From Bacteroidota bacterium (GTDB lineage: Bacteria; Bacteroidota; Ignavibacteria; SZUA-365): DNA of 6,316 nt. The position numbers were made by a program, and so were the translations under genes. This document shows positions 1 to 5,929 of the stretch, piece after piece (the stretch's first letter is position 1; every line of letters begins with the position of its first letter). The notes under the pieces were generated by a model. The model was not told the origin of the DNA and made no database searches. It saw only the letters and a program-made list of their open reading frames with translations. Location of the stretch: assembly GCA_018224345.1 (NCBI GenBank), contig JAGTUW010000392.1:1-6316 (forward strand). The letters run 5' to 3'.

Positions 1-113
1 ATCACTGCCGGGACAGGCAACCGGCTGTGCAGCGTCAGACGAAGCAGCAGTGTCCCTCCCGCAGCTACCGGGAAATGGAATGAAGCGTGGGCATGCGTCG
101 AGCGGACATTCAT
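1..113 (-). CDS. Start of an unidentified gene, truncated at the window edge
   Basis: This frame opens with ATG at 113-111 and stays open for 37 codons to the window edge. It begins MNVRSTHAHASFHFPVAAGG and continues with an alternating hydrophobic stretch around TLLLRLTL. The start is chosen because GGAG (minus strand, 125-122) lies 8 bases before it, an ideal ribosome site. The start is 37 bases after the stop of the prenyl synthase gene on the same strand, so it is likely a third cistron of that operon. The 'FPV..G..L.LRL' pattern recalls the N-terminal beta-sandwich domain of some alpha-amylase family (GH13) glycosidases, but 37 residues cannot settle this, and I assign no function. An overlapping frame from an ATG at about 119 is also open, but lacks equally good spacing. 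Confidence 0.5.
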   Translation of the reverse strand, partial: MNVRSTHAHASFHFPVAAGGTLLLRLTLHSRLPVPAV

Positions 114-121
114 GTAGCATT

Positions 122-125
122 CTCC
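122..125 (-). promoter_or_regulatory. Ribosome binding site of the truncated gene
   Basis: On the minus strand GGAG occurs 8 bases before the ATG at 113-111. This site is the main reason to believe in a gene there, since too little protein is visible for recognition by family. Confidence 0.5.
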
Positions 126-150
126 ATCTGCATTGAATTCAGCAACGGCA

Positions 151-1260
151 TCAGAGATCCCGGTACACGACATAGTTGACCAGTTCACCGAGGAAGCGCC
201 GGTCCACGGTTTCTTCCTCCCAGCGCTCCCCGGGTCGGAGCGGCGAGATGGCTGCGAGAAAGTCCATTTTTCCGAACAGCTCCGCCGCCTTGCGGGCGTG
301 GATGCGCGCCACTTGATGGCCGTGTTCGAGACTGCCGCAGGCGGACATCTCCGCGAGGACGAAACGTGCATCTTCTTCTGTTTTGTCCTTGCGCGGCCTC
401 GCCATGATTTCCTGCAACCGCGCGCTTTCCTTCGAATGCGCAAGCACATGATTCAGCATGAGCGTACGCTTGCCTTCATAGATATCGCCGCCGATTTCCT
501 TGCCGTATTTTTCCAGACTTCCCTCAAGGTTCAGCAGGTCGTCCTGAATCTGAAAGGCAATGCCAAGATGCATGCCGAAATCCGTGATCGATTCCAGCGG
601 ATGCGACAGATCGGCGGCCTGTGCGGCGGGGCTGCCGATAATGAAGCCGATACGCATGGGAGTGATGAAAGAATACCAGCAGGTCTTCTTTGCACACATC
701 ATGAAGTAATCCTGATCACCGAGGTCACAGGCATTTCTCGCGACCCAGTCGAGTTCCATGGCCTGACCTTCCACTGCCTGGCGTGCCATGTGTTCTACCT
801 CATGCAGGACATGCAATGCCTTGGTCACACCGATGAAGGTCAGATTGTTGACCAGCAGGCTGACAGCGAGGACATTCGTCGCGTCGCCTGCATTGACCGC
901 GCGCGGAATACCGACAAGCGCGTGCAGGGTTTCCTTGCCTCTGCGGCTTTCGGATCCGTCCTCGATATCGTCGTGAATGAGAAAGGCATTGTGATAGAGT
1001 TCGAGCGCCGCACTGGCAGTCAATGCAAGATGGCCATAGCCCCCGGCTGCCCGTGTAGTACTGATGCACATGGTGGGACGCAGTGATTTCCCTCTCCGCA
1101 GCGGATAGTCGGCGAGAATTTCATACAGCGGTTGATAGGCGCCCGGGACGGCACGTTTCTCATCCACCAGGGCCAGGATGGCGTCATTGACTGCAGCGCG
1201 TGTATAGTCCAATGCCGCGTTGATTATGGTGCGATCGTATGTGATTGTTTCTGTCTGCAT
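151..1260 (-). CDS. Polyprenyl (probably farnesyl/geranylgeranyl) diphosphate synthase
   Basis: This 369-residue protein belongs to the trans-isoprenyl diphosphate synthase family, cytosolic all-helical enzymes that add isopentenyl diphosphate units to an allylic diphosphate. Family motifs appear in order: GKSLRP at 57-62 (isopentenyl diphosphate binding), the first Asp-rich motif DDIED at 97-101 followed by RRGKETLH (106-113), a KKT at 191-193, the second Asp-rich region FQIQDDLLN at 236-244, then GGD (257-259) and EGKRT (262-266). The C-terminus ends YVVYRDL, as is common in the family. The first motif lacks the two-residue insertion of plant/bacterial type II GGPP synthases. Phe93 sits four residues before it, which suggests a short product (C15-C20), though chain length is not provable here. 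The second motif ends in Asn rather than Asp, a variant that also occurs in active homologues. ATG start; no clear Shine-Dalgarno, but it begins 7 bases after the methyltransferase stop, so translation is probably coupled. Length is slightly above the usual 300-350. Confidence 0.93.
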   Translation of the reverse strand: MQTETITYDRTIINAALDYTRAAVNDAILALVDEKRAVPGAYQPLYEILADYPLRRGKSLRPTMCISTTRAAGGYGHLALTASAALELYHNAFLIHDDIEDGSESRRGKETLHALVGIPRAVNAGDATNVLAVSLLVNNLTFIGVTKALHVLHEVEHMARQAVEGQAMELDWVARNACDLGDQDYFMMCAKKTCWYSFITPMRIGFIIGSPAAQAADLSHPLESITDFGMHLGIAFQIQDDLLNLEGSLEKYGKEIGGDIYEGKRTLMLNHVLAHSKESARLQEIMARPRKDKTEEDARFVLAEMSACGSLEHGHQVARIHARKAAELFGKMDFLAAISPLRPGERWEEETVDRRFLGELVNYVVYRDL

Positions 1261-1267
1261 GTGCGAT

Positions 1268-2116
1268 TCACACCGAAGCGATTGTCAATCCCATACCGGG
1301 CAGGATTTCAACCCAGCAGACGGAGGTGAAGCCCGCATCGAGGAAGAGTGTGCGGAACTCCTCTCCATTCCTGTAGCGGATGAATGCCGGATTCGCCTGT
1401 GACGCAAACGGTGTCGCCATGGAAATGAACCAGTCGGGACCGGGGTCGGTGACGAAGGCCATGCCGTCTGCGGCGAGAACACGACGGAAGCTTCTTGCGA
1501 CGGCTTCTCCGTCGGTGAAGTATTGAAAGGCCAAGTTGCAGACCACAACATCGAAGCAGGCCGTGAATTCTTCAGGCAGGTCTTCGGCCGCGAGTTGAAA
1601 CACTGCTGTTCGTGACCGCAGTTGTTGCTCTTTCACAGCCTTCCATGCCTCGTGCACCATATTTGTCGAAAGGTCACAGGCCACGACCTCACCCTCCGGA
1701 AGTCTCCCGGCGAGGGTGGCTGCTTCGCGACCCGGCCCACAGCCCACGTCCAGTACACGGGTATGCTTTCCCAGGCGTGGTGCAAGATACCGGAGGACGG
1801 ATTCGAAAATCGGCGCGGTGAAGGGCTCCACTGCGCTGCGATATTCTGCCGCGACCGAATCGAAGAAACGCATGCGTTCGTAGTTGTCCGGAAGTTCGTC
1901 AAGCATCCTTGCTTCCGTCATCGTACCGACGAAACGGGCGCGACCTCCACGGAACTGCCGCTCCTGTGGCAGGTCGCCGATAGTATGCGATGTCGGGCGG
2001 AGTCCCGCTGCATCCAGGAAGCGCACCTGAGCATACACACAAGAGGCCCAGGCATGCAGTTGCAGTCCCATCAGCGGACCGAAGACATCCCGATGTTGTT
2101 CGAAATCCGCTTTCAC
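1268..2116 (-). CDS. Class I SAM-dependent methyltransferase
   Basis: This protein of 282 residues has a Rossmann-type S-adenosylmethionine-binding domain in its middle and C-terminal part. Motif I is VLDVGCGPG (121-129). The acidic residue that typically contacts the SAM ribose is Asp148 in VVACDLS. A motif-IV-like strand FDVVVCNLAFQYF covers 188-200, and post-motif RRVLAADGMAFV covers 211-222, all as in the Methyltransf_11/UbiE-like group. The first roughly 80 residues are not recognised and may form a substrate or lid region. The start is GTG at 2116-2114, supported by AAGGAG 8 bases upstream. The stop (TGA, 1270-1268) is 7 bases before the prenyl synthase ATG. That tight link suggests a role in isoprenoid, quinone or terpenoid modification, but this is inference only. 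The substrate cannot be read from the sequence. Confidence 0.9.
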   Translation of the reverse strand: MKADFEQHRDVFGPLMGLQLHAWASCVYAQVRFLDAAGLRPTSHTIGDLPQERQFRGGRARFVGTMTEARMLDELPDNYERMRFFDSVAAEYRSAVEPFTAPIFESVLRYLAPRLGKHTRVLDVGCGPGREAATLAGRLPEGEVVACDLSTNMVHEAWKAVKEQQLRSRTAVFQLAAEDLPEEFTACFDVVVCNLAFQYFTDGEAVARSFRRVLAADGMAFVTDPGPDWFISMATPFASQANPAFIRYRNGEEFRTLFLDAGFTSVCWVEILPGMGLTIASV

Positions 2117-2130
2117 GGAGAAATCTCCTT
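2117..2130 (-). promoter_or_regulatory. Ribosome binding site of the methyltransferase, within a short hairpin
   Basis: On the minus strand AAGGAG (2130-2125) precedes the GTG start by 8 bases and decides the start. The stretch GGAGATTTCTCC (2128-2117) lets the GGAG core pair with CTCC directly before the start codon, a 4-5 bp GC-rich hairpin that could partly mask the site. The pairing is visible; any regulatory effect is a guess. Confidence 0.6.
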
Positions 2131-2213
2131 TCCTTCCATAGCTGGCGTTTCCGACTGTCGATACCGTTTCCGTCTTTCAATAAAGCTCATAACTACGATT
2201 CCGCTACCTCACA

Positions 2214-2237
2214 GTATGCTGTGTCGTATGCTGTATC
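2214..2237. repeat. 12-bp tandem duplication
   Basis: Two adjacent 12-bp units, GTATGCTGTGTC and GTATGCTGTATC, match at 11 of 12 positions. They lie about 100 bases upstream of the methyltransferase start, followed immediately by an ATCGATCGATC stretch. This could be a paired protein-binding site or simple slippage; the sequence does not decide. Confidence 0.5.
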
Positions 2238-2553
2238 CGCATCGATCGATCACGGTAACAGAGAACTGTGGATGCGGGTGGACTGCTGTCCTGAATCCCC
2301 GTATCGCCCTTACAGCACGAATATCCTCCGCGAGGTTGCATGCTTGTGCACAGGTCATGACAGCGCTGGTCGATTCTCTGTTCGTGAATGTAACGGCAAT
2401 GTACGAAGGAGTAATCGGATAAGCAACATCCGGTTATCACTGTTCACCCCGGATTTGTCATCAGGATTTCAGTCTCGTACCAGGCGGGATTGATTCAGCA
2501 TTCCCACGACCGGGGGGCGTTGCCATTGGAACGGGACGTTCATGATACATCCA

Positions 2554-2566
2554 GCCCTGAAAGGGC
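2554..2566. repeat. Short palindrome resembling a dispersed intergenic repeat
   Basis: GCCCTGAAAGGGC forms a perfect 5-bp stem with a 3-base loop. In context (CAGCCCTGAAAGGGCGGCAT) it resembles the core of palindromic intergenic repeats I recall from several bacterial groups including FCB genomes, where copies are often accompanied by REP-type transposases. Only one copy is present in the window, and no transposase, so the assignment rests on recall of the motif. Confidence 0.35.
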
Positions 2567-2740
2567 GGCATACGCATCAGTCCCACACAGAGCCTTCCCG
2601 TTCTTCTGACATCCTTATTATGATTTAATGACCCGACGTCATGCCAACCCGGACAGCAGACTTGCGGATACCCGGAAATAATACTTTATTCGGATAATCG
2701 CTATCCTGTTTTTGTTGTTGCACTTGACTCCGTGTCGGTG

Positions 2741-3166
2741 ATGGACAGATTCCTCGATATATTTTTCACTGTATTTCACGGCGGGCTCGTGGTATTCAAT
2801 CTCACCGGCTGGATATGGCGGAAGACCCTTCTCCCCCATCTGATCACGATCACGGCGACCATAGTATCATGGTTCGGACTGGGGATACTGTACGGCTGGG
2901 GATATTGTCCCTGCAGCGACTGGCATTGGGACGTCAAGCGACGTCTGGGCGAGTCGCCACTTCCCGCTTCCTACATCAAATACCACCTCGATGCGCTCAC
3001 CGGCCTTGACTGGAGCGTCGCACTGGTCGACGCCCTGACCGCGACTCTCGGTATCGCTGCGTTCGTGCTGTCCTGGGTGCTGATCCGGCCGCCACGGCGA
3101 GACGAACCGTGTATCCGCTTTGGCCACTTCCCCGCGATACTGCGCGGCGACATGCAGGGTGCGTAG
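2741..3166 (+). CDS. DUF2784-like small integral membrane protein
   Basis: A protein of 141 residues if started at the ATG at 2741; in-frame GTG codons at 2732 and 2738 would add up to three residues. No Shine-Dalgarno is visible before any of these, so the choice is by codon preference. Predicted membrane segments lie near residues 5-24, 32-53 and 95-115. Between the second and third lies the conserved-looking motif GYCPCSDWHW (54-63), then SYIKYHLD (77-84). The short N-terminal helix, the Cys/Trp-rich loop after the second helix and the total length match my recollection of the DUF2784 family, whose function is unknown. The tail from about 116 is Arg/Pro-rich and probably cytoplasmic. It is the only plus-strand gene in the window and stands alone, so neighbours give no clue to its job. 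Confidence 0.8.
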   Translation: MDRFLDIFFTVFHGGLVVFNLTGWIWRKTLLPHLITITATIVSWFGLGILYGWGYCPCSDWHWDVKRRLGESPLPASYIKYHLDALTGLDWSVALVDALTATLGIAAFVLSWVLIRPPRRDEPCIRFGHFPAILRGDMQGA

Positions 3167-3186
3167 GCTGTCAGTGCAACTCGTTT

Positions 3187-3208
3187 CCCAAGTGATTACA
3201 CAATTGGG
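3187..3208 (+). terminator. Stem-loop after the DUF2784 gene, possible terminator
   Basis: CCCAAGTG can pair with CAC-AA-TTGGG, giving eight base pairs with a two-base bulge and a four-base loop. It begins 20 bases after the stop codon. The T-run expected of a standard intrinsic terminator is missing downstream, so this is only a candidate. Confidence 0.3.
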
Positions 3209-3272
3209 CGTAAATGTTTCCCCGCCGCTCTCACGCAGCAGTTCCGCGCCGCGGGATGCGTGGCAAGGTCCT

Positions 3273-3434
3273 TCAGAGCGAGATCCATCCGACGATAGAG
3301 AGCGCGCCCGACTTGAGGCTGTCGAAGTCCGTCAACTTCATAGATCCCGAATTATCAAGCACCAGCGCCACGGCCGTTCCCGACGCCGAATCGGGACACC
3401 CGTGAAGAGGTAAAACGTCTTTACGATTCTTGCT
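3273..3434 (-). pseudogene. Remnant of a von Willebrand factor A (VWA) domain gene
   Basis: On the minus strand a frame open from just after a stop at 3437-3435 to TGA at 3275-3273 encodes AVALVLDNSGSM (3374-3339). This is a hydrophobic first beta strand running into DxSGS, the MIDAS metal-binding signature of VWA domains. The following residues, LTDFDSLKSGAL, look like the first VWA helix. A VWA domain needs about 170-200 residues; here the frame stops about 22 codons after the motif, and no later part (Thr or Asp of the MIDAS) is found in the other frames. There is no ATG, GTG or TTG codon that could serve as a plausible start before the motif. It begins 34 bases after the stop of the Asp-box protein, on the same strand. 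I read it as a deletion remnant of a secreted or surface VWA protein. A chance match to this motif is unlikely but not excluded. Confidence 0.55.
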
Positions 3435-3449
3435 TCACCACTTTACCTC
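3407..3449 (-). terminator. Inverted repeat after the Asp-box protein gene, possible terminator
   Basis: GAGGTAAA (3407-3414) and TTTACCTC (3442-3449) are perfect 8-bp inverted repeats with a 27-base loop. A competing smaller hairpin, GTAAA/TTTAC, lies at 3410-3424, and GTGAAG/CTTCAC pair at 3402-3407/3433-3438. The group sits 20 bases after the stop of the large gene on the minus strand. No T-run follows on that strand, so a termination role is uncertain. Confidence 0.3.
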
Positions 3450-3468
3450 CTAACCTCTTCTCGATTGT

Positions 3469-5811
3469 TCATTCAACCACCACCACCTTCCTCCTGCAGA
3501 CTCCCTTCTTCGAGGCGAGCTGTAGCAGGTAGGTGCCCGGGGCGAGACCTCCTGTGTCCCACGTGACGTATCGGCCGTCTGCCCCGAGTTCGCCTGTATA
3601 CAGCACCTTCAGCCCACGCCCCGCAAGGTTGTGGACCGTCATGTTTACCTCTGCGATCTTGTCGCTCTGAATGAACAGTGTTGCGGAGCCTGCGTCCTTC
3701 GATACCGGATGAGGATACGGTGAGCCAACACTCAGCGGTAGAGGTGGACTCGTGAGCGGTATAACATCCGTCACCTCTGGAAAATCTATGCGGTGGATAG
3801 ATAGTGCTTGCTTGTAATATACACTTATTGCGTCGTCCGAATACATGGCAATGGCCTTGTCAACTCCAGGTACCGAACTCGTCTCAAATACCAATGTATC
3901 AGTTCTTCCATAGTTTGTACTCGCATACAGTGAAAGTATCTGAATTTTTGAACGGTTTACATAGTATTCGGTGATTATTCCTCCGTTCGCCAGTATCGTT
4001 GCTCCGGCGTCTTTCTTTGTTTCCCGGTCATCGGAAGATCGTATCATCTCGTAGGACTGCCACGAGTCGCCATTATCATCGCTGTACATTGTCAGTATGT
4101 TTTTCTCTCTCGCGTTGCTCGCAAACTTCAGTACTGCCACCGCCAAGACCTCTCCTGTATTGAGAGGTCTGATTCGTGATATGTGGTACACACGCTGCCT
4201 TTCCTCCTTTGACAATTCGAGTACAACATGCCACTCTCTGAAGTCCGGACTACTCCGAACCACCTTGTACGTTCCTGTAGAATCATGTAACGTATACCAA
4301 ATCGCCCCATCGTATGGTGATATTCCAATGTCAACCGGTTCATAATTCGCACTCCATTCTGCTCTCTGAATCCATGACCAGGTCGATCCGCCATCAGAGG
4401 TGTACAGCAGACCTTTCGTCATCGCAACTGCGGCTCTCTCCGAATCATATGTCTCTACCTTTGCATTGAGCAAACGCGCATCCGTATCGACATATACCGC
4501 ATGCCAGCTCTCACCTGCGTCCTCGCTCCTGTATATCAGAGTGTCGCTATCCCCTCCCCGACGTGCCAGACCATACCAGAGCCGTGTAGAAGCTGGTCTG
4601 ATTGAATAACCCGGGAAATCATCAACGAGAACGAGATCGAAAGACGCGAAACCGTCTGTGGTTTTGTATATTGCTATTTCTCGTGTCTTCCAATCCATGA
4701 CGGATATGACTGCATTATCATTTTCCGCCCGGAGTAGACTGGAAACTACGAAAGGGGTCTTCCTCGGGATATCCCAACTCACACCCATATCGTTCGTGAT
4801 GTAAATCTCCCCCATCGAGTTGACAGCAACGATGCCGTTTGAGCCAAAGAAGCCCAGATCATACTCAAGTCTATATAATGTCTTGAAGTCAGGATGTATT
4901 GTTGTCCATGTCGCTCCATCATCTTCGGATGAGAAGATGCCACCCTTATCGCTACAGAAGACGATTGTGCCAGACGGCGAAACCGCACACGCAGCAATAC
5001 GTTCCATCGGTGGATAGCTAACCACCGACCATTCAGCTGATTGGCCATTCGTCAGTAGCGCACCTGTATCTCGTTCACGTACGAGAAATCGCCCTTCTCC
5101 GAGATAGAGGATTGCAGACCTCCCAAGGCCGATTGATTCAGCAAGAGGGCCAGCAATCTGCTCCCAGGATTCACCACCATTCCGGCCAATTGCATATATT
5201 TTCTCCATACCACCTCCAACGACGACAATATCATTCGCATCCGGCTTTGTGTACAATTGGCAAGAATATCGCTCTCCGAGACTGTCGGGGGTAACCAGTT
5301 TACTCCACGTTGTACCGCTGTCCTTCGAAACCAAAATACCACGCTCGTCCCAGGAGTAGCTTAAATATAGCGCATCTGATGTTGCTGCAAGACTATAATA
5401 GATAATCTTCGAAGAATCGGTCCGCTCAGGTATATGGACAGATAAAGGAAGCACTGTATTACTATGCGTTTTGTATTTGTACAACGCGAAGGGATCCTCA
5501 CCGGGCAACACTTCAGGCCGGCCTGAGTGAAGATACGGTGTCGCAATCATATAAAGATCCGTTCCATCCGTAACCAGTTGTGCAATGTGGAACCGATGCT
5601 CCCCAGTGGACAATTGTTCCCACGTATTCCCGCTGTCAGTGCTTCGAAGAAAAGTATTGTTTACGCCGGCGGAATACAGGATTCCATCCAATGTCGCGAC
5701 GACTCCAAATAATGGATCATTCTCTCCCTTTGGATACACTTTCTCAACATGTTGCCCCCGCAATGGGCAGCAGAAACCAGCAAATAATATGAAGCACACC
5801 ATAAATCTCAT
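3469..5811 (-). CDS. Exported Asp-box (BNR) repeat protein with T9SS sorting domain
   Basis: A 780-residue protein, probably secreted or anchored at the cell surface by the type IX system. Residues 1 to about 19 form a signal peptide (short basic start, hydrophobic FMVCFILFAGF core, cleavage probably near LRGQ). The body holds repeated Asp-boxes (S/T-x-D-x-G-x-T/S-W type), as in beta-propellers: STDSGNTW (57-64), SKDSGTTW (162-169), GRNGGESW (209-216), SEDDGATW (295-302), TNDMGVSW (339-346), SEDAGESW (429-436), TSDGGSTW (471-478), SDDNGDSW (577-584), plus degenerate copies near 384, 520 and 631. From about 690 the tail (PYPHP, later GRYVTWDTGGLAPGTYLLQL, ending KVVVVE) matches T9SS type A sorting domains. 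No sialidase RIP motif is present, so enzyme activity is not implied; sortilin/YCF48-like proteins are the nearest relatives. The start is the ATG at 5811-5809, because GGAGGA lies 6 bases upstream; a TTG at 5829 would put that site inside the gene. Confidence 0.9.
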   Translation of the reverse strand: MRFMVCFILFAGFCCPLRGQHVEKVYPKGENDPLFGVVATLDGILYSAGVNNTFLRSTDSGNTWEQLSTGEHRFHIAQLVTDGTDLYMIATPYLHSGRPEVLPGEDPFALYKYKTHSNTVLPLSVHIPERTDSSKIIYYSLAATSDALYLSYSWDERGILVSKDSGTTWSKLVTPDSLGERYSCQLYTKPDANDIVVVGGGMEKIYAIGRNGGESWEQIAGPLAESIGLGRSAILYLGEGRFLVRERDTGALLTNGQSAEWSVVSYPPMERIAACAVSPSGTIVFCSDKGGIFSSEDDGATWTTIHPDFKTLYRLEYDLGFFGSNGIVAVNSMGEIYITNDMGVSWDIPRKTPFVVSSLLRAENDNAVISVMDWKTREIAIYKTTDGFASFDLVLVDDFPGYSIRPASTRLWYGLARRGGDSDTLIYRSEDAGESWHAVYVDTDARLLNAKVETYDSERAAVAMTKGLLYTSDGGSTWSWIQRAEWSANYEPVDIGISPYDGAIWYTLHDSTGTYKVVRSSPDFREWHVVLELSKEERQRVYHISRIRPLNTGEVLAVAVLKFASNAREKNILTMYSDDNGDSWQSYEMIRSSDDRETKKDAGATILANGGIITEYYVNRSKIQILSLYASTNYGRTDTLVFETSSVPGVDKAIAMYSDDAISVYYKQALSIHRIDFPEVTDVIPLTSPPLPLSVGSPYPHPVSKDAGSATLFIQSDKIAEVNMTVHNLAGRGLKVLYTGELGADGRYVTWDTGGLAPGTYLLQLASKKGVCRRKVVVVE

Positions 5812-5817
5812 TCTCTG

Positions 5818-5823
5818 TCCTCC
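5818..5823 (-). promoter_or_regulatory. Ribosome binding site fixing the start of the Asp-box protein
   Basis: GGAGGA on the minus strand, 6 bases before the ATG at 5811. It excludes the longer TTG-initiated version and places the hydrophobic signal peptide right at the N-terminus. Confidence 0.8.
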
Positions 5824-5887
5824 ATTCAATAACTGCGCGCTCTGAAATCACCAACGTAGGATTATTCTATGTCATCGCTGTTATCGC

Positions 5888-5920
5888 TGTGGGCAGAGAT
5901 CAACAAGACCTCTGCCCACA
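5888..5920 (-). terminator. Perfect 11-bp stem-loop between the two secreted-protein genes
   Basis: TGTGGGCAGAG (5888-5898) and CTCTGCCCACA (5910-5920) pair perfectly around an 11-base loop. The structure starts 9 bases after the stop of the small secreted protein and ends 76 bases before the next start. In the direction of transcription (minus) the T-run lies before the stem (5925-5920 side), not after it, so this is not a textbook intrinsic terminator. It could be a U-tract-less terminator, a processing site or an mRNA-stabilising 3' hairpin. An adjacent 8-bp direct repeat (ATCGCTGT, twice within 5874-5890) lies on the far side. Confidence 0.5.
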
Positions 5921-5929
5921 AAAACGAGT

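Larger units (their letters stand above)
2140..2731. other. Long stretch without a supportable gene
   Basis: I see no convincing gene on either strand between the start of the methyltransferase operon and the DUF2784 gene. The open frames that cross it encode low-complexity Arg/Ser/Cys/His-rich peptides with no family resemblance, and they overlap each other. The minus-strand promoter of the methyltransferase operon should lie in the part near 2140-2260, but I find no well-spaced -35/-10 or Bacteroidota-type pair. The part near 2600-2731 is AT-rich (for example around 2676-2696) and may carry the plus-strand promoter for the membrane-protein gene. A weak 5-bp hairpin, GGATA/TATCC at 2692-2706, is followed by a T-rich stretch, but no plus-strand gene precedes it. 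The stretch may be a decayed gene region. Confidence 0.6.

Noticed and set aside
133..1086. Long plus-strand open frame of 317 codons
   Set aside because: It lies antisense to the prenyl synthase, whose motifs are unambiguous, and its own protein resembles no family. It is a shadow of GC-rich codon use.
2140..2260. Promoter of the methyltransferase operon (for example TAGTTATG resembling the Bacteroidota -7 box)
   Set aside because: No matching -33 or -35 element at proper distance, so the match is too weak to annotate.
1622..2422. Plus-strand open frame of 266 codons crossing the methyltransferase and its upstream region
   Set aside because: Its first half is antisense to the methyltransferase, the rest is of odd composition (Cys, Arg, His-rich), and there is no domain-like pattern.
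2692..2713. GGATA/TATCC hairpin followed by TGTTTTT, like a plus-strand terminator
   Set aside because: The stem is only 5 bp, and no plus-strand gene lies before it. It more likely belongs to the AT-rich leader of the DUF2784 gene.
3120..3413. Plus-strand open frames after the DUF2784 gene
   Set aside because: Arg/Ser-rich low-complexity peptides antisense to the VWA remnant, without a ribosome site or family resemblance.
3469..5811. Sialidase activity suggested by the BNR repeats
   Set aside because: No RIP motif or catalytic set of sialidases is visible; Asp-boxes occur in many non-enzymatic propellers.
5812..5829. Longer N-terminus of the Asp-box protein from a TTG codon
   Set aside because: The GGAGGA ribosome site would then be inside the coding sequence, and the ATG at 5811 gives a better signal peptide.
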